Positions 54,265-62,116 of a DNA stretch of 64,000 bases are shown here, piece by piece (within the stretch, counting starts at the first letter, position 1; the number at the start of each line of letters is the position of its first letter). Location of the stretch: NCBI GenBank assembly GCA_963823075.1, contig CAWGKE010000023.1:1364001-1428000 (forward strand), in the 5' to 3' direction. The notes beneath the pieces were generated by a model. The model worked only from the letters and a program-made list of their open reading frames with translations. It ran no database searches and had not been told where the DNA came from. Both the position numbers and the translations under genes were made by a program. This stretch comes from UBA4732 sp963823075 (lineage in GTDB: Bacteria > Planctomycetota > Planctomycetia > Gemmatales > Gemmataceae).

Positions 54265-54894
54265 ATGGCCGATCAATTCTGTCCAGGCTGCCTGGCGTGT
54301 TCTTCAGGGGAGAGCGCCGGAGCGTTGCGAACGGTCAACGCCTGCGGGAGCATGTTTTATGGCTGGGCCGACCGCTGCACCGACTGCGGCTCGCGGGTCA
54401 AAACCGTGTGGGCCGTGTTTGCCGCGTTCCCCATGTTTCCTCTTGGCTCTTTCCGCGTTCTGGACTTGAAGGACTCCCGGTTCTTGAGCCGGCGAGTTCC
54501 TCTGCGCCGGGGTCAAGTGTTGGTGACGTGGGCCGTCGCTTATCTTGTGCTGGCCCTGGGGCTCGGCGTTTGGGCCTGGACGGACTATCCCGATTTCAAG
54601 GGTGTGGTCCCCACCTGTACGGTCGGCTGCGCGTTGCTGTTCCCCGCCCTGATGCTCTCGATACTTGCCGGCAGGGCCTTGTCGCGATTCGTCGGCTCCG
54701 CGTTCTCCACGTTCCTTGGCTATGTGCTGTTCTTTGCTTTGATGGTCGCCGCCTGCATCGGTCTGTGGGGGTATCTCGACTTTCTCCACTGGCCCGAAGA
54801 GGTGCAAATGGTCTGCGCATTTCTGGCGCCCCTGCTCATCGTGATTCTGCCCGGCGTGCTTCTCGTGGATTTGATCCATCGGAATCGCGGCTGA
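54265..54894 (+). CDS. Zinc-ribbon-like multi-pass membrane protein
   Basis: About 209 residues. The N-terminus carries Cys pairs (QFCPGCLACSSG and DRCTDCGSRV near residues 5-15 and 39-46) that could bind one zinc. Four or so hydrophobic segments follow (near 47-65, 90-110, 118-140, 145-170, 178-200). ATG 54265 is preceded by a TTG two codons earlier in the same frame; the ATG is preferred. No ribosome site is clear. Function unknown. Confidence 0.65.
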   Translation: MADQFCPGCLACSSGESAGALRTVNACGSMFYGWADRCTDCGSRVKTVWAVFAAFPMFPLGSFRVLDLKDSRFLSRRVPLRRGQVLVTWAVAYLVLALGLGVWAWTDYPDFKGVVPTCTVGCALLFPALMLSILAGRALSRFVGSAFSTFLGYVLFFALMVAACIGLWGYLDFLHWPEEVQMVCAFLAPLLIVILPGVLLVDLIHRNRG

Positions 54895-54984
54895 CTTCGC
54901 CGTGCAAATCACGGCTTGCCTTCCAGCGGCGCCTCGGGCGGCGTCCGGGCCGTGATCCCCTCATCTGTCGTGGGCCCGCTCGGC

Positions 54985-55121
54985 CGGGCGGAAGTTGGCC
55001 GTCAGCACCCAGACCGCCTTCGGCCCGGACGGCGGGGCGCATGTCTGGGCGTTGGAACACGGGCGCGGGATGCAATCGCTGCGCGGTCTGAGCAGCGGCC
55101 GCCCGCCGCAAATCCAATAAG
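54985..55121 (+). pseudogene. Displaced fragment of the WD40 kinase gene
   Basis: About 137 bases closely resemble 51046-51170 in the kinase-WD40 gene: in one frame they read LAVSTQTAFGPDGGAHVWAL then GRGMQSLRGLSSG, against LAVSTQTGYGSDGGAHVWAL and GRGMKTLRGLSSQ. The fragment lacks a start and ends soon after in TAA. It lies about 3.9 kb downstream of its likely source and so looks like a decayed duplicate, or the remains of a second such gene. Confidence 0.85.
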
Positions 55122-55241
55122 ACTGGTTGCACGGCGGAAAAACCTAACCTAGATTTGCGCCAATGCAGCCTCCCCTGTCCACCCTGCGTCGATCGCCGCT
55201 GACCGATCGTGATGCTCCCCGCCAACCGTGAGGAGGTTTCC

Positions 55242-55580
55242 ATGCATGTGCGTCGCGCGTCCGTTTTCGTTCTGGTCGCCCTGCTCTCGCTTGTCCTGAC
55301 TGCGCCGGCCGCGCGAGCCGTGCAGGACGACAACGGCCAGATCAAATTTGTGAACGACACCGGCGGCTCGGGGTCGGAAGATAATCCGCTGGGGGTGGCC
55401 GTGGATTTCTACCTGGACGGCAAATTCGTCGGCACCGTGCTGCCTTTCGACTCCCTCACGATCGACGCCGAACCCGGAAACCATGACGTCGAAGCGAAGT
55501 CCGAGACAGTCGGCAAAGTGTCGAAGCGGTTGAGCCTCGATGCGGGAGAAGCGACCGTCTGGACCATCACTTTGAAATGA
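55242..55580 (+). CDS. Small secreted beta-rich protein, paralogue 2
   Basis: A 112-residue protein with a signal peptide (MHVRRASVFVLVALLSLVLT, cut after ARA) and a mature beta domain NGQIKFVNDTGG...AVDFYLDGKFVGTVLPFDSL...ATVWTITLK. It is a paralogue of 53001-53309; the copy here has an extra loop (GSGSEDNPLG) between the first two strands. ATG 55242 has AGGAGG upstream. The two paralogues surround a secreted protein and a membrane protein. No function is known; the short ladder of strands suggests a binding or surface role. Confidence 0.82.
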   Translation: MHVRRASVFVLVALLSLVLTAPAARAVQDDNGQIKFVNDTGGSGSEDNPLGVAVDFYLDGKFVGTVLPFDSLTIDAEPGNHDVEAKSETVGKVSKRLSLDAGEATVWTITLK

Positions 55581-55618
55581 AGGCCTGTGCGGCCACGCGG
55601 CGGCTGTTGCGACGACCG

Positions 55619-56278
55619 CTACGGCCGCCCGCCCTTCTCCGGAATGATCCGGTCGTCCGCGGCGCCGCCCGATCCGCCGGGCGCCTGCATTCCGGTGGGA
55701 GGGTGGTCCCACGCCCGCCGCATGACTTCTCCCCCCATCCGGTGATAATGCCTTGCCGCCTCCAGGAAGTCGTCGAAGGCCCGGTCGTCGCGGAAGGCGC
55801 GCCGCGGTACGACGATGGCCGTGGTCGTGTTGATGTAGAAAAAGGCGTGATCCAGCGTCGATCCGATCTGGTCGATGCCGTGCCACAGGTAGGCCGAAGA
55901 CGCGAACTCCGAGGTGTTGCGAATCGCCTCCGCGTCGATGGACAGCCGGCGCCAGCCGAGGAACTTCTCCGCGTTGCGGCCCTGCTTCATCGCCCGAAAC
56001 AGGAGGCGCGGCGCCGTAGCCCGCGCGTACACGATCACGCACAGCAAGGCCAGCGCCGCCCCGAGGCCGACGAACGGGACCATCATCAGGTACCAGGCGG
56101 CCGTGGGATCGTCCGACAGGAAGAAGAAAAGCGCCGTCGTGGCGACCGCGATGAAGATCACGGTCCCGACCAGCGCGTTCGCCGGCCCGCCGCGCTGCTG
56201 GGGCTGCGGCGAGCTCCTCTGGTGATAGCGCTGGAACGCCAGCAGGTCATCGGGCGTCAGATCGTATTCGACTTCCAT
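55619..56278 (-). CDS. YcxB-like membrane protein
   Basis: A 219-residue protein with two helices near residues 37-58 and 65-85, preceded by EYDLTPDDLLAFQRYHQR and followed by a C-terminal domain with FLGWRRLSIDAEAI, SSAYLWHGIDQIGSTLDHAFFYINTTTAIVVPRRAF and FDDFLEAARHYH. The W-x-x-I-x-x-I...FY(I/L)N...IVVPRRAF pattern is that of YcxB-like proteins, whose function is not known. It is convergent with the small secreted gene. A disordered Gly/Pro-rich tail of 30 residues closes it. Confidence 0.82.
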   Translation of the reverse strand: MEVEYDLTPDDLLAFQRYHQRSSPQPQQRGGPANALVGTVIFIAVATTALFFFLSDDPTAAWYLMMVPFVGLGAALALLCVIVYARATAPRLLFRAMKQGRNAEKFLGWRRLSIDAEAIRNTSEFASSAYLWHGIDQIGSTLDHAFFYINTTTAIVVPRRAFRDDRAFDDFLEAARHYHRMGGEVMRRAWDHPPTGMQAPGGSGGAADDRIIPEKGGRP

Positions 56279-56347
56279 GACGATCCCTCTCTAACAAGTT
56301 TCCTTCGCTCCGACTCCTCGGGCGGCGTCGGAGCGACGATCCCCTCC

Positions 56348-57172
56348 TCACGCCGGCCGCTCGCCAGTCTCCGCCCGAAACATCCAGTACAAGATCGTCT
56401 TCATCTCAAACGGCTTGAGGCTCGGCCGCAGCGACAGGATGCGGGCGGCGATGCCGGCCAGGTGCGGCGCCGCCCAGCTGGTCGCCGGCTCCGCCGCGAA
56501 CGGGCCGAGGTAGCCGCGGCCGTGCGCCACAAACTCGATCTGCTCCCGCGGCTCGTAGGCGAACTGCAACGGGTCCGCGAACAGCCGCTTGTCCACCGAC
56601 AACAGCGGCGGCGCGAACGCCGCCGGGTAACTGCGCGTCAGGGGATGTTCATTGTGCGCCGCCGCCACCACCAGCACGTCCTTGAAGTACGCCTCCTCGA
56701 CCGCCCGCTGAAGCTGCTGCCGTCGCTGCGCCTGCTGCAACCGCTGCTCCGGCACGCCGAGCGACAGGTTGACCACCTTGCACTTCCACACGTCCATGGC
56801 CCAGCGCAGGGCGCGGATGACGACCTCCACCTCGCACGTCCCGGCCGGGCCGAACACGTCGGCCGAGTAAAGCCGAACGTGCGGCGCCTGCGTCAGGATC
56901 ACGTCGGCGACCGTCGTGCCGTGCGGTGAGCTTTGCCGGCCGTCGTAGGGCAGCGGGGTGGCCCGGTCGGCCGAGAAGACGCCGCCTTCGATGGGATGAA
57001 TCTGCACGCCCTGACGGGAGTATTTGTCCTCCAGCAGCCGGCGCTCGACGCCGCTGTCGATGACGCAGACCGTGACCCCCTCGCCGTCGGCCCGCGGATC
57101 GCGCAGCAGCCGCTCCGGCGTCAGCAGGGCGAACACCTCCGCGAAGACGTCGGCCGGCGGCGTCGGGTTCAA
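56348..57172 (-). CDS. Subtilisin-like (S8) serine peptidase
   Basis: About 274 residues. The catalytic triad is visible: Asp near residue 39 in CVIDSGVE, His near 84 in SPHGTTVADV, and Ser near 232 in ATSWAAPHLAG. The oxyanion Asn lies in AAAHNEHPLTR. There is no signal peptide, so the enzyme is cytoplasmic or exported in an unusual way. A TTG start at 57172 overlaps the stop of the receiver-GAF gene (TTGA), and the reading before it is not protease-like; a GTG at codon 13 is an alternative. Coupling with a regulator gene suggests joint expression. Target unknown. Confidence 0.88.
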   Translation of the reverse strand: MNPTPPADVFAEVFALLTPERLLRDPRADGEGVTVCVIDSGVERRLLEDKYSRQGVQIHPIEGGVFSADRATPLPYDGRQSSPHGTTVADVILTQAPHVRLYSADVFGPAGTCEVEVVIRALRWAMDVWKCKVVNLSLGVPEQRLQQAQRRQQLQRAVEEAYFKDVLVVAAAHNEHPLTRSYPAAFAPPLLSVDKRLFADPLQFAYEPREQIEFVAHGRGYLGPFAAEPATSWAAPHLAGIAARILSLRPSLKPFEMKTILYWMFRAETGERPA

Positions 57173-58455
57173 GGCCGGTCCCCCTCGACGCCTGCCGTCT
57201 CGTCGAGCAGGCGACGTAAGCTCTCCACCATCTCCGTGCAATGACGCACCGCGGCCGCGCCGTGCCGCAGCGCCAGCACGCGCACCGCCTCGGCCAGCCG
57301 CAGCGTCTCCCCCGCGCCGACCCCGGCGTCGGCGTTGCCTTGCAACCCCTCCTTGAGCCGCTCCATCACGGCCGCCGGCGGCGGGTCGTCCGGCCGGCCC
57401 GCGCCGCCGCGCAGCGACTCGGCCACGGCGTCGCTCGCCCCCAGCGCCGCCTCCACGGCGTCGAACAGGACGCGCTGCGTCTGCCGCTCCGCCAGCGCCT
57501 GGCGCAACATCTCCGCGCCGAAGTCGGCCGCCGCCGCCGCCGTGCGGCGGTCGGCGTCGGTGAAGCCGGCCGCGTCCGGTTCCCCCCCCTGCGTCTGTTT
57601 GTCGAACAATTCCAGCACCGCTTGCAGCCCCGGCGCCACGGCCATCGGTGCGGCCAGCAGCGAGCAGCGCCCCTTCTCGAAAGGGTGCAGCTCGACGGAC
57701 TCCGCCGCGGCGGCGCGGTCCAGATGCATCATGGCGCTCGGCTCGCCGAGGCTGACGGCGCCGCCGGCCGCCGACCGCGCGAACGGCGCCAGCGGCCCGT
57801 CGATCGGCCGCCCGTCGGAGCCGTAGACCCGGCAAACTTCCGCCGGGTCGCGGCCGGGATCGTAGCCGCGCACCAGCAGCGCCCCGTCCCGTGCCCCGGT
57901 GGTGCGGATCAGGAAGCGGAACAGGCTGTGGACCGCGGCCGGCAACGGCACGGGGTCCGTCATGGCGGCCGACGCCTGGACCAGCGGCAGCACCTTATCG
58001 ACGGCCGAGCGGAAGGCGACCAGCCCCTGGTGCAGCCGGCGCTCGCGGCGGGCGGGGCGGATGCGATCCAGCTGGCGCCGCACGGCCCGCAGGAACGTGG
58101 CCCGGTCGAGGTCCTGGTTCTTGTCGAGGTAATCGCGCACGCCCATGCGCATGGCGTCGAGCGGCGTGGCCTGGTGCGCAAAGCCGGTAATCATGATGGC
58201 GACCACGTCGGGGTTGAAAAGGGCGAGGTCCTCCAGCAGCCGGAGTCCGTCGCTGCCGGCGCCGAGGTTCCAGTCGAGGATGGCCAGGTCGATGGTCTGC
58301 TGGTTGGCCTGGAGCAGGGCCGACTCGGCGTCGTCGGCGGCGAGGATGCGGCAGCCCAGGTCGGCGCCGTCCAGCCATTCCCGGAAGGTGCGGCGAACCG
58401 GCTCCTCGTCGTCCACGATCAGGATGGTTTCGGCGGACAGGTCGCCCGGCGGCAT
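57169..58455 (-). CDS. Receiver-GAF type regulator
   Basis: A 428-residue protein. The receiver (5-125) has IVDDEEP, phosphoacceptor Asp near residue 61 in LAILDWNLGAGSDG and Lys near 112 in YLDKNQD. Residues 130-330 include a GAF-like sensory domain (LFRFLIRTTGARDGALLVRGYD, PFEKGRCSLLAAPMAVAPGLQAVLELFD). The C-terminal 100 residues are helical with no DNA-binding motif visible. ATG 58455 has GAGGGG upstream. Its stop overlaps the subtilase start, so the two are made together; the regulator may act through the protease. Confidence 0.88.
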   Translation of the reverse strand: MPPGDLSAETILIVDDEEPVRRTFREWLDGADLGCRILAADDAESALLQANQQTIDLAILDWNLGAGSDGLRLLEDLALFNPDVVAIMITGFAHQATPLDAMRMGVRDYLDKNQDLDRATFLRAVRRQLDRIRPARRERRLHQGLVAFRSAVDKVLPLVQASAAMTDPVPLPAAVHSLFRFLIRTTGARDGALLVRGYDPGRDPAEVCRVYGSDGRPIDGPLAPFARSAAGGAVSLGEPSAMMHLDRAAAAESVELHPFEKGRCSLLAAPMAVAPGLQAVLELFDKQTQGGEPDAAGFTDADRRTAAAAADFGAEMLRQALAERQTQRVLFDAVEAALGASDAVAESLRGGAGRPDDPPPAAVMERLKEGLQGNADAGVGAGETLRLAEAVRVLALRHGAAAVRHCTEMVESLRRLLDETAGVEGDRP

Positions 58456-58645
58456 GATGAACCCCTCGGCCCGCTTCTCTTCCCCCTTCCATCTTATATC
58501 AATACCTTCGCTTCTCACCAGCGCGGGCCGGCGGACGCGACGGCCTTGTGTTGTTTATGTGAAAATGCGATAAGCTCGCTTGACGGGCCTGAGCCGTCGC
58601 CGGATGCTGCAATGGAAGGCATTTCTTCTGGGCGGGGGTTTGCCG

Positions 58646-59050
58646 ATGCCCATCCCTGACGGCGTGCTACGACAGGCGGCCGCGCTGCCGATGAAGGACG
58701 GCGCGGTGTGCCTGGTGACGTCCCGCAACGGCAAGCGCTGGGTGGCGCCCAAGGGCTGTCTCGAACCCGGCAAGACCGCGGCGGAAATCGCGCTGCAGGA
58801 AGCGTGGGAAGAGGCCGGCCTTGCCGGCGCCCTCGACCCCGATCCCATCGGCAGCTATTTCTACGAAAAAGACGGTCTCATTTGTCATGTGATCGTCTTC
58901 CTCATGCAGGTGACGGGCGAGACGGCGGACTGGCCGGAGCGCTCGTTCCGCGAGCGGCGCTGGTACCCCGCCGCCAAGGCGGCCCAGCGCGTGGCCGATC
59001 CGGGGCTGCGCGTGTTGATCGAAGGGGCGGTCGGCAGCAAGGTGGGATGA
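58646..59050 (+). CDS. NUDIX hydrolase
   Basis: A protein of about 135 residues with the NUDIX box reading GCLEPGKTAAEIALQEAWEEAG (residues 42-63), where the metal-binding E-x-x-E-E pattern is intact. The KGCLEPGKT form matches the diphosphoinositol/ADP-ribose-type branch seen in bacteria, which hydrolyses nucleoside or inositol diphosphates; the substrate is not set by the sequence. The preceding ATG at 58604 in the same frame would add 14 residues; 58646 is preferred because the domain starts there. Convergent with the DUF11 gene. Confidence 0.9.
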   Translation: MPIPDGVLRQAAALPMKDGAVCLVTSRNGKRWVAPKGCLEPGKTAAEIALQEAWEEAGLAGALDPDPIGSYFYEKDGLICHVIVFLMQVTGETADWPERSFRERRWYPAAKAAQRVADPGLRVLIEGAVGSKVG

Positions 59051-59059
59051 GGCTTCCCC

Positions 59060-61351
59060 TCACCGGACGCTCGCACACTCTTCCTTGACGACCGGCTCGC
59101 GCAGCGTGCTGGTCGTCAGCTCGGCCCGGAAGCGCCCATCGCCCGGTTTCACCGCCTGCATCTCGACGATGTACGTCAACGTCTGTCCCGGCGGCAGCGC
59201 CTCCAGCGGCGTGAACGTCAGCCGGGCGCCGTCCACCTGATACGTCGTCGGCCCGTACGCCGTCGTCATGCGCATCCCGGCCGGGAGCGTCGCCGTCACC
59301 TGCACGCGCTCGGCCGGCAGCGACCCGGTGTTGCTCACCATCACGCGGAACGCCGTTCGGCCGCCCACCTCGATCGGGCCGTCGCGGCCCTCCACCGTCA
59401 TCTTGAGCGCCGGAAGTCCCAGCACCTCCGTGTCGGCGGACGCCTGAACGCGCACTTCGGCCGCCGCCGCGTCGCCGCCGACCCGAGCGGTCGCCGTCGC
59501 CGTGTTCGCCGCTCGCGGCGCCGGCCGCGGCGAGGTCGTCGTCAGGTGCAGCAGCTTCTGCCCACCCGGCGGCAGGTCGCCGACGTTCCAAACCACTTCC
59601 CGGCCCTGCAATCGGCCGCCGTCCGTGGCTTCCACGAACACGAATTCCGGAGGCAACGGATCGCTCACGGTCGTTTGCGTCACGGGCGTGTCGCCGATAT
59701 TACGGACCTCCAGTTCCCATACCGCCGGCTTGCCGACGTAGCCGCGGCCGGGACCGGACAGCCGCAGCGTCAGGCGGGCGTCGCGCACCTGGAGCGGCCG
59801 TTCGGCCTGCGCCGCCAGGCCGCCGTCGCCGACTGCCGTCACCTTCGCCGACGCCGAGCCGGCCTGCTTCGGCCGCACGGGCAGCGCCACGATCCGCGAC
59901 TCGCCCGCCGCCAGCGTGCCCACCCGCAGCTCCACGTTGTCGCCGCCTTGCTCGTGTTCCAGGCCTCCGGCCAACGACGCCTTGAGCACCACGTTCGTCG
60001 CCGGCCCCGTCCCCGGATTCTGGACGCGCACCTGATACACCACCGGGCCGCCGACCAGGGCCGTCTCCGGCCCGCTCGGCCACACCTTCAGCTGCGGCGC
60101 GGGCGACGGCGTCACGTCGCAAACCGCCGTCTTCTCGTCGCGCCGGCCGTCCTCGCCCGTGAGGCTGGCCCGCGCTGTGACCGGGCCGACGCGATCCGTT
60201 TGGAACACGGCCTGCAGCATCCGGCGGCTGCGGGCTGCCGCCGACGGCAGCGTCCAGACCAAATCCTGGCCCTGCGGGGTCGCCGGCGGGTCGGAGCGAA
60301 CATATTTGCATCCGTCGGGGACCGTGACGCGGACGCTGACCGGCCGGGAGTCCACGGGTCCGGCATTGTTGACGGACAGCGTGAGCGGCGCCTCCTGGCC
60401 GACCGTCGCCGTCGGCAGGAAGATCGCGGCCAGCGACAGGTCCGGCCCCTGCCAGTCGGCGTAGGTTTCGCCGCGGGCGACGACCTCGCCGCTCTTGCCC
60501 AGCAATTCGACGCCGATGCGGTTGCGGCCCGTCTGCGGCGCCGTCTGCGACAGCACCACCGGGGCGACGCCGGCGCCGCTTGCGGCGACCTCCGCTTCGA
60601 CGGATTGCGACGGCAGGAACAGGGCCGGCGGCCCGTCGAGGATGCGGTAGCGCACGGAGTATCCCAGCGTCGGTTGGTGGTCGCCGCGGCGGAAGACGGC
60701 GGCGCTGAAGAACTGTTGGGCGCCGGGTCGGCCGGCCGACGGCGCCGGCAGCGTCCAGTCGGCGTCGGCCCAGTGCTGCGTCACGAGCACGCGGTTGGCG
60801 TTGGGGGCGCCGACCTCCGGGGCGGTCGCGGTGACGTGCGTCTGGCCCTCCTCGGCCGACGTGACGACGCACCAGCTCTGGCCGCGGCCGATCGTGAAAT
60901 CGGCCGCGCCTCCGCCGCGGTGGACGACGTCCTCGAAATGCTCGGTGAAACTGACGGCGGAATGGTCGTTGATCTTGCGTCCGTTTTCCAGCAGCCGGCC
61001 GTGTTCGTCCACGGCGACGATGGCGCCGGGGCCGTCGAGGGTCCAATCGACGCGCCGGCCGAGCAGTGGTCGGCCGGCCGCGTCCACCACCGAGGCGATC
61101 AGCACCTGTTCCGCGTGCGTCGGCAGCACGGCGTCGAAAGGCCGCACGTCCAGGCGCGCGGGCCGCGGATCGACGGCGGCGAAGAGGCCAGGAGCGGGCG
61201 GCTTGGCGTCGGCGTGCGCAACGGGAGCAGCGGCGGCCGGCGGCCCCAGCAGCGGGTCCGGCCCGCGCGCGGGACCGACGCACCCGGCCAGGCCGGTCAG
61301 GAAGACCGCGATCAGCAGCGGCGGCGTCCGACGCCGTCCCCGTTGCTCCAT
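59060..61351 (-). CDS. DUF11-repeat lipoprotein
   Basis: A 763-residue protein. The signal ends in a lipobox LTGLAGC with the Cys near residue 24. The remainder is a chain of Ig-like DUF11/CARDB domains, recognisable by repeated patterns of SVNNAGPVDSRPVSVRVTVPDGC, NPGTGPATNVVLKASLAGG, RNIGDTPVTQTTVSDPLPP and SNTGSLPAERVQVTATLP. Residues 100-330 form a different beta domain (VDWTLDGPGAIVAVDEHGRL). It probably lies on the inner leaflet or outer surface of the envelope and adheres to other components. ATG 61351 is used because upstream codons read into the family A repeat. Confidence 0.9.
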   Translation of the reverse strand: MEQRGRRRTPPLLIAVFLTGLAGCVGPARGPDPLLGPPAAAAPVAHADAKPPAPGLFAAVDPRPARLDVRPFDAVLPTHAEQVLIASVVDAAGRPLLGRRVDWTLDGPGAIVAVDEHGRLLENGRKINDHSAVSFTEHFEDVVHRGGGAADFTIGRGQSWCVVTSAEEGQTHVTATAPEVGAPNANRVLVTQHWADADWTLPAPSAGRPGAQQFFSAAVFRRGDHQPTLGYSVRYRILDGPPALFLPSQSVEAEVAASGAGVAPVVLSQTAPQTGRNRIGVELLGKSGEVVARGETYADWQGPDLSLAAIFLPTATVGQEAPLTLSVNNAGPVDSRPVSVRVTVPDGCKYVRSDPPATPQGQDLVWTLPSAAARSRRMLQAVFQTDRVGPVTARASLTGEDGRRDEKTAVCDVTPSPAPQLKVWPSGPETALVGGPVVYQVRVQNPGTGPATNVVLKASLAGGLEHEQGGDNVELRVGTLAAGESRIVALPVRPKQAGSASAKVTAVGDGGLAAQAERPLQVRDARLTLRLSGPGRGYVGKPAVWELEVRNIGDTPVTQTTVSDPLPPEFVFVEATDGGRLQGREVVWNVGDLPPGGQKLLHLTTTSPRPAPRAANTATATARVGGDAAAAEVRVQASADTEVLGLPALKMTVEGRDGPIEVGGRTAFRVMVSNTGSLPAERVQVTATLPAGMRMTTAYGPTTYQVDGARLTFTPLEALPPGQTLTYIVEMQAVKPGDGRFRAELTTSTLREPVVKEECASVR

Positions 61352-61447
61352 GAACACGCACCCCCTGCGTCGAGGGTCGAAGAAGATCGGAGAAAGAATC
61401 GAGTCGGCGTATAGCGGAAAGAGGCCGGGAAGGGCAAGGCGAATCAG

Positions 61448-61514
61448 CGGCGAGCGGCGCGGCGTCAGCCCGCCGGTATCGACCACACCGGCGGGCTGAC
61501 GCCGCGCCGCTCGC
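61448..61514. repeat. Long inverted repeat, family A copy 3
   Basis: Same arms as at 9499 and 40182 (GGCGAGCGGCGCGGCGTCAG...), with a loop TATCGACCA. It is between the stop of maf (61532) and the start of the DUF11 gene (61351), both on the minus strand, at the expected place of a terminator. Confidence 0.92.
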
Positions 61515-61531
61515 CAAAACGTTACAGCCCT

Positions 61532-62116
61532 TTACCCCCGCGTCATCGACTCCAGCACCCGCCCCAGCGTCTCCATCGGCAGCCCCACGACATTGCTGAC
61601 GCTTCCTTCCACCACGCGCACATACGGATCGTCTTTCTCCTGAATGGCGTAGGCTCCGGAGCAGCCCTGCCAGATGCGCGTACTGAGATAGGCGTCGATC
61701 TCGGCGTCGGTCAGCGCGGCGAAGGCCACGCGCGACCGCTCCTGCCAGCAGACTTGCATGTCGTCGGGCCGGCGCCACACGACGACGCCGGTCCAGAGTT
61801 CGTGTTCGCGCCCGGCCAGTTTGCGGAGGATGCGGCGGGCGTCGGCCTCGTCGGCCGGCTTGAGGATGGGACCGCCGTCGATCCAGCCGATCGAGTCCGC
61901 GGCCAATACCAACCCGGCGTCGATCCGCGGCGCCACGGCCGCCGCCTTCATCCAGGCCACCGTCGCCGTGAACGACCGCGGATCGCCGAAGCCGGTTTCC
62001 GGCTCGTCCACGCCGGACGGCAAAACCTCGAAGGCATGGCCGGCCCGCTCCAGCAGCTCGCGCCGGCCCCACGAGCCGCTGGCCAGGATCAGGCGGTGCG
62101 GCTTCGGATCTGCCAT
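61532..62116 (-). CDS. maf: Maf-like nucleoside triphosphate pyrophosphatase
   Basis: A 194-residue protein of normal length for the family. The Maf motif is LILASGSWGRRELLERAG near residues 8-25 (SxSWxRR in place of SxSxRR), with DEPETG near 41, VLAADSIGWIDG near 71-82 and LKPADEADARRIL. The GYSGAYAIQE-like GCSGAYAIQEKD and GSVSNVVGLPMETL segments close the active site. These enzymes remove non-canonical nucleotides or modified UTP/CTP/dTTP. ATG 62116 overlaps the end of the downstream-numbered GT9 gene by 28 bases, and the two are co-transcribed. Confidence 0.92.
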   Translation of the reverse strand: MADPKPHRLILASGSWGRRELLERAGHAFEVLPSGVDEPETGFGDPRSFTATVAWMKAAAVAPRIDAGLVLAADSIGWIDGGPILKPADEADARRILRKLAGREHELWTGVVVWRRPDDMQVCWQERSRVAFAALTDAEIDAYLSTRIWQGCSGAYAIQEKDDPYVRVVEGSVSNVVGLPMETLGRVLESMTRG

